Below are positions 1 to 9,300 of a stretch of 25,552 nucleotides of DNA, in pieces. The position numbers and the translations under genes are program-made. The DNA lies in contig DNDO01000212.1 in the NCBI GenBank assembly GCA_003484265.1, forward strand, positions 1 through 25,552, read 5' to 3'. This stretch comes from Anaerolineae bacterium. Lineage in GTDB: Bacteria > Chloroflexota > Anaerolineae > Anaerolineales > Villigracilaceae. Under the pieces are notes generated by a model. The model worked only from the letters and a program-made list of their open reading frames with translations. It searched no databases and had not been told where the DNA came from. Numbering within the stretch: the stretch's first letter is position 1; each line of letters begins with the position of its first letter.

Positions 1-182
1 TTCCTTGTCATCAGGGAAGTCCGTGACTGAGGCTTTACTTCAGCGGAAATCATGTTTTTGATCGAAAGAATAGTGCTGGATCGGTTGTCAAGGCAGTGTC
101 TGGTCAAAAATATAAACCTGAAGTGATTGATTACAACCCGATTACAAACAGAACAAAAGTAGTCTAAATTATTATTTCGCTA

Positions 183-203
183 TGCTATACTCAACCTGGT
201 TGA
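183..203 (+). promoter_or_regulatory. Extended -10 overlapping a perfect inverted repeat
   Basis: TGCTATACT at 183-191 fits an extended -10 element (TG-n-TATAAT-like). It runs directly into TCAACC-T-GGTTGA (191-203), a perfect 6-bp inverted repeat with a one-base centre, placed where transcription would begin. That layout suits an operator bound by a dimeric repressor. No good -35 is visible. The assignment is inferred from pattern only. Confidence 0.3.
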
Positions 204-238
204 AGTTGGATTTTGCCTTAAATCCATTCTATCGACGG

Positions 239-267
239 GTGGAAATTCAACTAGGGCATTCTATAAT
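239..267 (+). promoter_or_regulatory. Candidate sigma-70-type promoter before the 318 small ORF and the 425 kinase
   Basis: A consensus -10 TATAAT sits at 262-267, with a weak -35-like GTGGAA at 239-244 and a 17-base spacer. Transcription would start near 274, leaving a leader that carries the AAAAGGAG ribosome binding site (305-312) and the small ORF at 318, followed by the kinase at 425. The -35 matches the consensus at only half its positions. Confidence 0.35.
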
Positions 268-317
268 CAATAAACATTGCGCACTCCAGTATTTTTTTAC
301 AATGAAAAGGAGTTGAC

Positions 318-404
318 ATGATGACCAAATGCGGTTCCAAGTCTCTAACTATTCATTCACTTAAAGTGAAAATAAACCCAGATAAATCTCAAAGGGCTGT
401 TTGA
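318..404 (+). CDS. Small ORF (28 aa), possible leader peptide or small protein
   Basis: A 28-codon frame (ATG at 318, TGA at 402-404) is preceded by AAAAGGAG at 305-312, five bases from the ATG and the best ribosome binding site of the first 6 kb. A second in-frame ATG follows directly at 321. The product is short, basic and polar, with Lys/Ser-rich content and one Cys at residue 5, and has no membrane segment. It ends 20 bases before the hybrid kinase ATG at 425, whose own ribosome site is weak, so it could couple translation to that gene. I do not recognise it, and a chance ORF is possible. Confidence 0.3.
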   Translation: MMTKCGSKSLTIHSLKVKINPDKSQRAV

Positions 405-424
405 ACTGAGGTATCGGGGACCTA

Positions 425-3400
425 ATGAAATTGCAATCAAACAACCGTATCTCGTTCCTCCTACGGCTATACACAAATACCGCAGGCATGATCGCAATCG
501 TCATCAGCATTGCAGTCATGTTTGGGTGGTATTTTGACGTGCCGATTCTCAAAAGCTTCCTACCCAATGCCGCGACGATGAAATTTAATTCTGCCTTGTG
601 TTTATTACTGGCAGGCATTTCCCTTTGGCTGCTGCAAAACGAAAACAACCGGTCAACGAAAAAAAGGATCGGGCAGTTTCTTGCCAGCCTTGTGGTTTTG
701 ATCGGTATTCTCACTTTGGGTGAATATCTCTTGCGGTTGGACCTGGGGATAGATCAAATTTTCATTCGAGACTTGGGAGAATCTCCGGAGGGCTTTCCGG
801 GCAGAATGTCACCGATTGCAGCCGTTTGTTTTACTCTAAGCGGTCTTGCCCTGATACTAATCGACGTCAAGATCTCACAGTATTTCTCGATAAGCGTGAT
901 CCTTTTATCTCTTCTGGCCGTCGTTGGATATTTATTCGAATACCATTCGCTTTACCAACTGGGAAGTTCTACCTCGATTGCCCTGCACACGGGAATTGCA
1001 TTTCTTATCCTGTCGATAGCCACGCTTGCCGCGCGACCGTCACTCGGTATCATGGAAATCGCCACGTCTGATACAGAAGGCGGCAGGGCGATCCGACTTT
1101 TACTTCCATACACGACCCTTTTTATCATTCTTCTAGGATGGTCGATCGATCAAGGGGAGCGCCTTGGATTCCTTAATGCACAAAACAGTCTGGTCACCCT
1201 GATCTTATTATTGGTTGTCACGTATTCCGTCTTGATTTATTCCTATGCCGGCAGAATCAACCAGGCTGAAGAACATATCAAGCACTTGAATCGCCTGTAC
1301 GCCACCCTCAGCCACATGAACCAGGCAGTCGTCCACTCCAGGGATCGCGACACTCTGTTTCAAACCATGTGCGAAGTCGCGGTCAAAGTCGGTCAATTTC
1401 GGATTGGAAGGATCGGTCTGCTGAATGTGGAGACGGGCATCGTCAGTCTAATCGAAATGAACGGCAGGACAAACGGATCAGACCAATCTTTGAAGATCAA
1501 TATCAACAATCCACCATACAACAAGGGAATGATCGGCTCAGCAATTCACGATAGAAAGATCGTAGTTAGCGACGACGTGCAGGCGGATGAGCGAATGAAA
1601 CACTGGCACGAGGACAGCCGAAGATACGGTTACCATTCCGCGGCTGCAGTTCCTTTTTATTGCAGGAATGAAGTAATCGGAATCTTGATCTTATATGCGG
1701 CTGAAGTCGGATTCTTCAAAATGGAGGATGAACTTCGCCTGTTGAAAGAGATCAGTCGCGATATTTCCTTCGCATTGGATGCGCTGGAAAATGAAAAAGA
1801 ACGCAGGTTGGCAGAGGAACAATTTCGTCTGGCGATCGAATCGGCTCCCAATGCCATCATGCTCCTCAATCCTGCCGGGCAGATACTCCTGATGAATAAA
1901 CGGGCTGAGAAATATTTTGGTTACACTCACAACGAATTAGTCGATGGAAATGTGGAATTGCTTGTACCGGAACGTTTTCGCGACAAGCACGTAGACTACC
2001 GCGCCAATATCTTGGCTGATCCACAAGCCAGAACCATGGACGAAAGGCGTGAACTTTATGGGCTTCACAAGAACGGAAGTGAGTTCCCGATCGAGATCGG
2101 TTTGGCGCCTATTGAAACATCCATAGGAACGTTGGTGATGGCGACAATCGTGGATATCACCGAACGTAAAAAGGCTGAGAATGCTCTACGGGAGTCGGAG
2201 GAAAAGTATCGGTCGTTGTTCGAGTCCATAGATCAAGGGTTCTGTACCATAGAAGTGCTATTCGACGAAAACGAGAAACCGGTGGATTACCGGTTTCTGA
2301 TCGTGAACCCGGCTTTTGAACGCCAGACAGGGATCTCGAATGCCGTCGGCCGGCGGATGCGTGAGATCGCCCCACTTCATGAGGAGCATTGGTTCCAGAT
2401 CTACGGCAAGATCGCGGTAATGGGAGAACCATTGCGTTTTGAAAACCCAGCCGAGCAACTCCATCGATATTATGACGTATACGCGTGGAAAATCGGTACA
2501 ACGGAAGAGAGGAAAGTGGCGATCCTCTTCAACGACATCACCGAGCGAAAATATGCGGAGGCTCAAATTCGGCGCCAACTTCAACATTTGAATGGTTTGC
2601 GCACGATCGATCAGGCCATCAGCTCCAGTTTCGACATCCGCACCACGCTTGAGGTCGTGCTACAACAGGTCGGTTTGCAATTAAGCGTCGATGCCGCCGC
2701 AATCCTTTTGATCAACTCTGAAAACCACACCATGGAATACGCAGCCAACCGCGGGTTCCGCAGGAAAATCCTCGACCACGTTCAAATCAAAGTTGGTGAT
2801 GGTCATGCAAGCCTTGCCCTTCGCGAACGCCGAACGATCCACATCCCTGATTTTGTACAGGCGGACAGTAAACTGGCTGATGATTTGCAGATGGCGGGCG
2901 AGGATTTTGCTGACTATTACGGAACACCTCTGATCGCCAAGGATAAGATCGAAGGCGTTCTGGAAGTCTATCATCGGTCACCTCTTAACGCCGACTCGGA
3001 ATGGATCAACATGCTCGTCATCCTGGCAGGTCAAGCCGCCATCGCCATCGACAATGCTTTGCTGTGGGAACGAGTCCAGCGCCATACCAGCGAACTTGAA
3101 CAGCGCGTGGAGGAGCGCACCACACAACTCAATCAAACGAACATCGAACTGGAGCATGCGAACCGTGCCAAGGATGAATTCCTGGCCGCCATGAGTCACG
3201 AATTGCGGACGCCGCTTAACAGTATTCTGGGCTTCTCTGAAACCCTGCTTGAAAAGAGACGCGGTCCGCTCAACGAGAAACAGGAACAATATATCGACCT
3301 CATCCACACCAGCGGGCAGCACTTGTTGGGTCTTATCAACGATATTCTCGAAGTGTCCAAGATCGAGGCAGGCAAACTCGACCTGCGCCCCGATGTCGTT

Positions 3401-4318
3401 TCTGTGAAGGAAGTTTGCGTATCCAGCCTTAACTTCGTCAGGGAGATGGCGGCAAAGAAGTCTATCTCGATTGAGTTTCGGAATGAAGGCGCCATCCCCA
3501 CCCTGCGCGCAGACCCTCAGCGCTTGAAACAGATCCTCGTCAACATGCTGAACAACGCGGTCAAGTTCACACCTGAAAAAGGGAAAGTCTCGCTCGAAGT
3601 AAGCCTCAATTCAGAGAAAGACCTGATCCGTTTTTCCGTCACCGACAACGGTATCGGCATCGCTCCCGAAAATCTGCCAAAACTATTTACGCCTTTCACG
3701 CAATTGGACAGCAGTTTATCCCGTCAATATGAAGGCACCGGTCTGGGGCTGGTGCTGATCTTGAAATTGACAGAACTGCACGGCGGGAGCGTGAAGGTCG
3801 AAAGCGAACCCGGCAGGGGCAGCAGTTTCACCGTCAACCTTCCGTGGAGCGAAGAAGTTTTCAAAACCCGTAAGGAAATCTCAAAGACAACAACAGCAGA
3901 TATATCCATTGAAGGAACGGAGTTCATCTCCGGATCGCGCGGCAGGGTATTGCTTGCCGAAGACAGCGAATCCAATGTACTAACGATACAGGAATATTTA
4001 TCAGATCGCGGATACGACGTGTCTGTTGCTCATGACGGCTTGGAAGCTGTTGCGATCGCTGAAAAAGTATCCCCGGATATTATCCTGATGGACATTCAGA
4101 TGCCGCAACTGAACGGGCTCGAAGCCATCCGCCGCCTACGTGCCGCGCCCAAATTTGCCTCTGTTCCGATCATTGCCCTCACCGCCCTGGCCATGCCTGG
4201 CGACCGTGAGCGCTGTCTCGAAGCCGGGGCAAATGAATATTTGAGCAAACCGCTTAGATTAAAGATGCTGGCGGAAATCATTGAAACGTTTATTGAGAGT
4301 ACAAAAAAAATATCTTAA
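425..4318 (+). CDS. Membrane-anchored hybrid histidine kinase, 8TM-GAF-PAS-PAS-GAF-HisKA-HATPase-REC
   Basis: This is a 1297-aa sensor kinase that should autophosphorylate on a His and pass phosphate to its own receiver. About eight membrane segments (roughly 20-37, 54-70, 83-103, 130-147, 154-171, 185-203, 224-240, 254-274) have only short loops, so it is a membrane-embedded sensor without a large outer domain. Then come GAF (about 287-455), PAS (461-580), PAS (597-705), GAF (722-880), a coiled coil, HisKA with H925 in SHELRTP, an ATPase domain with N-box N1044, DNGIG at 1074 and GTGLGL at 1104, and a C-terminal receiver with E1179/D1180, phospho-acceptor D1223 and K1275. All catalytic residues are present. 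It has no output domain or HPt, so a separate partner must carry the signal. The core is paralogous to the kinases at 4463 and 6382. The start codon has only a weak GGGGA upstream. The ligand is unknown. Confidence 0.93.
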   Translation: MKLQSNNRISFLLRLYTNTAGMIAIVISIAVMFGWYFDVPILKSFLPNAATMKFNSALCLLLAGISLWLLQNENNRSTKKRIGQFLASLVVLIGILTLGEYLLRLDLGIDQIFIRDLGESPEGFPGRMSPIAAVCFTLSGLALILIDVKISQYFSISVILLSLLAVVGYLFEYHSLYQLGSSTSIALHTGIAFLILSIATLAARPSLGIMEIATSDTEGGRAIRLLLPYTTLFIILLGWSIDQGERLGFLNAQNSLVTLILLLVVTYSVLIYSYAGRINQAEEHIKHLNRLYATLSHMNQAVVHSRDRDTLFQTMCEVAVKVGQFRIGRIGLLNVETGIVSLIEMNGRTNGSDQSLKININNPPYNKGMIGSAIHDRKIVVSDDVQADERMKHWHEDSRRYGYHSAAAVPFYCRNEVIGILILYAAEVGFFKMEDELRLLKEISRDISFALDALENEKERRLAEEQFRLAIESAPNAIMLLNPAGQILLMNKRAEKYFGYTHNELVDGNVELLVPERFRDKHVDYRANILADPQARTMDERRELYGLHKNGSEFPIEIGLAPIETSIGTLVMATIVDITERKKAENALRESEEKYRSLFESIDQGFCTIEVLFDENEKPVDYRFLIVNPAFERQTGISNAVGRRMREIAPLHEEHWFQIYGKIAVMGEPLRFENPAEQLHRYYDVYAWKIGTTEERKVAILFNDITERKYAEAQIRRQLQHLNGLRTIDQAISSSFDIRTTLEVVLQQVGLQLSVDAAAILLINSENHTMEYAANRGFRRKILDHVQIKVGDGHASLALRERRTIHIPDFVQADSKLADDLQMAGEDFADYYGTPLIAKDKIEGVLEVYHRSPLNADSEWINMLVILAGQAAIAIDNALLWERVQRHTSELEQRVEERTTQLNQTNIELEHANRAKDEFLAAMSHELRTPLNSILGFSETLLEKRRGPLNEKQEQYIDLIHTSGQHLLGLINDILEVSKIEAGKLDLRPDVVSVKEVCVSSLNFVREMAAKKSISIEFRNEGAIPTLRADPQRLKQILVNMLNNAVKFTPEKGKVSLEVSLNSEKDLIRFSVTDNGIGIAPENLPKLFTPFTQLDSSLSRQYEGTGLGLVLILKLTELHGGSVKVESEPGRGSSFTVNLPWSEEVFKTRKEISKTTTADISIEGTEFISGSRGRVLLAEDSESNVLTIQEYLSDRGYDVSVAHDGLEAVAIAEKVSPDIILMDIQMPQLNGLEAIRRLRAAPKFASVPIIALTALAMPGDRERCLEAGANEYLSKPLRLKMLAEIIETFIESTKKIS

Positions 4319-4462
4319 TAAGCGCTTGATCGTTAAAAAATACTTGCTGGGATGATAGGTTATTGTAATCTTTCACACGGCGCCCGATGTTACACTCCTA
4401 CTCAAGGATTGCGTCTTCGATACCTTTTATTGAAGCCCTTCACACATCTCATTGAAAATAAA

Positions 4463-6088
4463 ATGAATATTACATCGCGCCTGAAGACCCATTTCGAAAC
4501 ACGAGTGATACGCCTGAGCTTCCTAGTCATTCCTCTGCTTGGGGTTTTTGATTACTTCACGGGACCCAAACTTTCATTCTCCATCTTTTATTTATTTCCC
4601 ATTGCGGCAATCGCCTGGTTTGCGGGTACAAAATTCGGGATTGCTGCATCACTTACCAGCAGTGCCATATGGCTGATCGCCGACCTGATGACCGAACCGG
4701 GATTTTCGATGCCTGTCATTCCTCTATGGAATTCAGCGGTGCGCCTTGGTTTCTTTTTGATCGTCGCAGTTCTTCTCGCAAAACTCAGGTCAGCCAACGA
4801 GCGGCTCGAAGCCAGGGTGCAGGAAAGAACAGCGGAATTAACCCGCGAAGGGCTCGAACGCAAACAGGCAGAGGATCGAATAAAGGAATACGCCGCCGAA
4901 CTGGAACAACGCGTGGAGGAACGTACCCAGCAGCTCAAGGATGCCAACCGCTCAAAGGATGAATTTCTGGCAAATATGAGCCACGAATTGCGCACCCCGC
5001 TCAACAGCATTTTGGGGTTATCCGAGTCGCTTTTGGAGCAAACGCGCGGTCCGCTCAATGAAAAGCAGGAACAATACATCCAATTGATCTCTTCCAGCGG
5101 GGAACACCTGCTGGACGTGATCAACGATATCCTTGACATCTCCAAGATCGAAGCGGGGAAATTCGAGCTCCGACCCGAGATCATTTCAGTAAACGAAATT
5201 TGCGAGTCAAGCATCAACTTCGTCGAAGAAATGGCTGACAAAAAGTCCATCACGCTGGACTTTCAAAACAAGCGTTCAATAACATCCCTTCACGCCGATC
5301 CGCAGCGCCTGAAGCAGATACTTGTTAACCTGCTCAGCAATGCGGTCAAATTCACTCACGAGAACGGAACGGTTTCCCTTGAGGTGCTCACCAATGCTGA
5401 GGGTGATCAAATTCACTTCACGGTAACAGACAACGGTGTCGGCATCGCACCCGAAGACCAGCCCAGATTATTCAAGCCTTTTACCCAATTAGACAGCAGT
5501 CTCGCGCGTCAACAGGAAGGAACCGGGTTGGGGTTGGCTCTCATATTGAAATTGGCGGAATTGCACGGCGGGAGCATCAGGGTCGAAAGTGATGTCGGTA
5601 AAGGCAGTCGCTTTACTGTGACCCTGCCGTGGAACAGGCAGGAAACCGATCAACAGGTACAAATAGGTTCACCTTTAAAATCATTTGCAGACCTTCCGGT
5701 CACTCACAACAATCGGGGATTAATACTGCTCGCGGAAGATAACGAATCCAATATATTAACAATTCAGGAATATCTGGCAGACCATGGATACACTGTGGTC
5801 GTCGCCCGCAACGGCTCGGATGCACTTGCCATGGCTAATGAATTTTCCCCATCACTGATCTTGATGGATATCCAAATGCCTGAAATGGATGGGCTCGAAG
5901 CCATTCGCCGCCTGCGGGCTGACACGCGGCGCTTCTCATCCACGCCGATAATTGCCCTAACCGCCCTGGCAATGCCGGGCGACCGTGAGCTTTGCCTCGA
6001 AGCGGGCGCAAATGAATATATGAGCAAACCTGTTAGCTTGAAAGTGTTGGCTAAGACCATTGAAAAACTGCTCGGCGGGAACAATTAA
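4463..6088 (+). CDS. Membrane hybrid histidine kinase, 4TM-coiled coil-HisKA-HATPase-REC
   Basis: This is a 541-aa kinase with four N-terminal membrane segments (about 16-33, 37-54, 57-76, 90-108), of the small membrane type often placed before kinase or GGDEF domains. A long coiled coil follows, then HisKA with H174, an ATPase domain (N293, D323 in DNGVG, GTGLGL from G353) and a receiver with D469 and K522. I chose the ATG at 4463 over the in-frame ATG at 4352. The extra 37 residues look non-coding, neither start has a clear ribosome site, and the membrane domain begins normally after 4463. It lacks PAS or GAF domains, so sensing must lie in the membrane part. The catalytic core and receiver closely match those of the kinase at 425, including the shared GPLNEKQEQYI and LTIQEYL stretches, which suggests tandem duplication with a swapped sensor. 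Confidence 0.92.
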   Translation: MNITSRLKTHFETRVIRLSFLVIPLLGVFDYFTGPKLSFSIFYLFPIAAIAWFAGTKFGIAASLTSSAIWLIADLMTEPGFSMPVIPLWNSAVRLGFFLIVAVLLAKLRSANERLEARVQERTAELTREGLERKQAEDRIKEYAAELEQRVEERTQQLKDANRSKDEFLANMSHELRTPLNSILGLSESLLEQTRGPLNEKQEQYIQLISSSGEHLLDVINDILDISKIEAGKFELRPEIISVNEICESSINFVEEMADKKSITLDFQNKRSITSLHADPQRLKQILVNLLSNAVKFTHENGTVSLEVLTNAEGDQIHFTVTDNGVGIAPEDQPRLFKPFTQLDSSLARQQEGTGLGLALILKLAELHGGSIRVESDVGKGSRFTVTLPWNRQETDQQVQIGSPLKSFADLPVTHNNRGLILLAEDNESNILTIQEYLADHGYTVVVARNGSDALAMANEFSPSLILMDIQMPEMDGLEAIRRLRADTRRFSSTPIIALTALAMPGDRELCLEAGANEYMSKPVSLKVLAKTIEKLLGGNN

Positions 6089-6190
6089 CATTTGCAAGAT
6101 CAATCCCATCTGTCATCCGATATAAATCGATTTCCGATAACCTCTCCGGCAACACCATCTGGTCAGGGTAGGGATTTCCCCCATTTGCAA

Positions 6191-6220
6191 TTGTGTAAAG
6201 CCAAAGCAAAATGATATACG
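6191..6220 (+). promoter_or_regulatory. Candidate promoter for the giant kinase operon
   Basis: TTGTGT (6191-6196) and TATACG (6215-6220) are 18 bases apart, and TG at 6212-6213 gives an extended -10. It lies in the 293-base gap between the kinases at 4463 and 6382, which otherwise shows nothing definite. The leader would be about 155 bases. The gene start at 6382 has GGAG at 6371-6374. This is a pattern match only. Confidence 0.25.
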
Positions 6221-6381
6221 AGGCATAAAGGGCTTTCCCATCATTTGAATATTCATTGATCGGTATTGAAGATGGACATGAATTTGATTTTTCGCACTGT
6301 AAGTTTGTAATTAATCAAATTGGCAAAATGCAAACTGCATAACCAGACCCTGACAATCACCATATTCCTGGAGCAATAACA

Positions 6382-9300
6382 ATGAACGATTACCACCCCC
6401 TGCTAAAGCGGCAGCTAAAACGATATTTGAAAAAGAAAGATCAACAGATTGTCCTCGAAACGGATCTGTTACAAGCCATCGATGACACCTACCGGAAGTT
6501 TGACGCAGACCGCGAAATGCTCGAAAACGGTATGGAGATAACCTCGCAGGAACTACTCGAAGCAAACGCTGCATTACAAAAAGCGAACCAGGAACTTGAA
6601 GCACGCGTAAAAGAACGCACCGTCGCTCTGTACGATATCAATGAAAAACTACACCAGGAACTCGCCGAGCGCAGGCGGGCTGAGGACACGATCAAACAGA
6701 GCGAGAATCGATTCCGCGCATTGATCGAACACGGGCGTGATAATATCTCTCTGTTAGCCTCAGACGGCACCCTATTGTGGGAAAGCCCGGCAACCATCCG
6801 TAGTTTGGGATATAAGCCGGATGAGTTTAAGGGGCACAATATATTCGAGCTAATACACCCGCAAGACCAGGAGTGGATACAGGAAATATTCGCCAAACTG
6901 ATCAATGAACCAGGGGATTCCCAGGACGGTATTTTTCGGCTGAAACATGCAAGTGGCACGTGGCAGTGGGTGGAAGCCACAGCTACTAACCTGCTGGATG
7001 AACCAAGCGTAAGCGCTATTGTGATCAACTATCGGGATGTAACCGAACGCAAGCAGGCGGAAGAAGCCCTAAAAACCAGCGAGGAACAATTCCGTAATTT
7101 ATTCGAGAACACCCCGATCGGCATCGGCGTGGCGGATCAGAATGGAAACCTGCTGGCATACAATGAAGCCATGATGCAGCCCGGCGGATACAGCCGCGAG
7201 GACATACAAAAGATCGGAAATGTCTCAGGGCTTTATCACGATCCAAAACAAAGGGATGAGGCACTGGCACTTTTTAAGAAACAAGGCTTTCTAAAAAATT
7301 TTCCGGCTCAATTTAAACGGAAGGATGGTACGCCGTACGATGCCGTTCTCTCTCTGATCAAAACCACTTTTGAAGGTCAACCCTGCATTCAAGCAATCGT
7401 TCAAGATGTCACAGACCGCAAACGGGCGGAAGAGGCCGAGCGCGACCAGCGTACATTGGCGGAAACCTTGAGCGAGACCGCGCAAATGCTCAACCGCACG
7501 CTCGATATCGATGCAGTGCTGGTTCACATTTTGGCCGCTGTTGGGCGTGTGGTGCCACATGATGGCGCTTCGATCATGCTCCTCAATGAATCGGGTTCCA
7601 TGCAGTTGGCGGGCACTCTTGGTTACAAGGAACGCGGCATGGATGTGGACAAAATCACATCTGAACTTTCGCTGGAGAATGCAGCCAACCTTCGCGAGAT
7701 ATTCGAGACGGGAAGTTATGTGGTCGTATCCGATACCCGCACTTATCAAGGCTGGTATAAGACGCCGGAAACATCCTGGTTGTTATCAAGTGTCGGTGCC
7801 CCCATTTCCATTTATGGCAGGATCATTGGATTTATTCTTTTGGACAGTGAGACCGCCAACTTCTTCACATCCATACACGGTGAAAACCTAAAAACCTTTG
7901 CCAATCAAGCGGCAATAGCCATACATAACGCGCGGCTTTTCCAACAGGCGCAGAACGAGATCGCCCAGCGGGAACTATCAAGGCAGGCTTTGCTTGAAAG
8001 CCAGAAAAGATATCATGGTTTGTTCGAGAATTCTCCTGTATCCATGTGGGAGGAGGACTTCTCTGAAGTCAAACATTACCTCGACTCGCTAAAGCGCAAG
8101 GGGATTAATGATTTCCGTGAGTATTTCGGTACATATCCTAAAGAATTGGAAAAATGCAGTGCACTGATCAAGGTCCTCGATGTAAACAGCGCCGCATTAC
8201 GCATGTTTCACGCTGAAAGCAAAGAGATGCTGATCAAATCAACGTACCAGGTGTTAAGCGAGGGGGAGCAGGAACATAATCTCGAAGATTTCATTGCGAT
8301 TGCAGAAGGAAGGACAGGCAATGGTTGGATCGGCGCCGATAGGACCTTAACCGGTGAGTCTATAGTGATCCGTCTGAACTGGTCTGTAGTGCCGGGATAC
8401 GAAAATGATTACTCCAAGGTCATCGTTACGACCGAGGATATCACCGAACGAGCGAGCGCTGAAGCCGCACTTGCAAACAGCGAGGCTCGTTTGCGGACCA
8501 TCGTAGAATCGGATCCGGAATGTGTAAAGATCCTGGATGTAGACGGAAACCTTCTCGAGATGAATCAAGCCGGTTTGTCCATGATCGAGGCGGACTCGCT
8601 CGAGCAGGTAAAGGGCAGCGCGGTGGTCAATATCGTTGCGCCGGACCATCGCGCAGATTTCAAATCCCTTACGAAACGTGTTCTTAAGGGCGAGTCTGGG
8701 ACTCTGGAATTTGAAATTGTTGGCTTGAAGGGAACGCATCGCTGGTTGGAAACGCACGCCGTACCTTTATGGGATGAGAATGGCGCTGTGACCAACCTGC
8801 TTGGAGTTACCCGCGACGTTACCGAACGCAAACGATTAGAAAAGGAACGTCAGGTCATTTTAGATATCGCGCAGGGGCTTACCCAATCAAACGATCTTCA
8901 AGAATTTTTGAGGCTGATCCACTCGTCTATAGCAAATGTCATTTACGCGGAAAATTTCTTCGTTGTTATATACAACTTCGATACAGGGCTTTTCGAGGAA
9001 ATCTATTCGGTGGATCAATACGACCCGCCCATGCTGCCCTCCAGACTGGAAAAAAGCATAACCGCCTACGTTTATCGGACCGGTGAGCCTGTGCTCATGT
9101 CGCATGAGAAATTCAATAGGTTGGTGGCACAGGGCGAATTGGAACTTGTCGGGGCGGACTCTGGATCATGGCTCGGGGCACCGCTTATAACAACCAACAG
9201 GACAATTGGCGTGATCGCAGTACAGGATTACGCAAACGCCGATCGTTATACGGAACAGGATAAGGATTTCCTGGCATCCGTTGCCTCACAGGTTGCCCTG

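Larger units (their letters stand above)
1..424. other. Gene-poor upstream region with promoter-like sites and one small ORF
   Basis: No long gene lies here. The left part has a plus-strand open stretch from 27 to the TAA at 165-167 that reads like a protein C-terminus, but it has no start codon and is cut by a TGA at 24-26. It may be the tail of a broken or frameshifted gene. The rest holds an extended -10 with a palindrome (183-203), a consensus TATAAT (262-267) and a short ORF with a strong ribosome binding site (318-404). It probably acts as the control region for the hybrid kinase starting at 425. Confidence 0.5.

Noticed and set aside
4352..4462. In-frame N-terminal extension of the second hybrid kinase from an ATG at 4352
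   Set aside because: The added 37 residues look like non-coding translation, no ribosome site precedes the ATG, and the typical membrane domain begins normally after the ATG at 4463. The end of the gene is unaffected.
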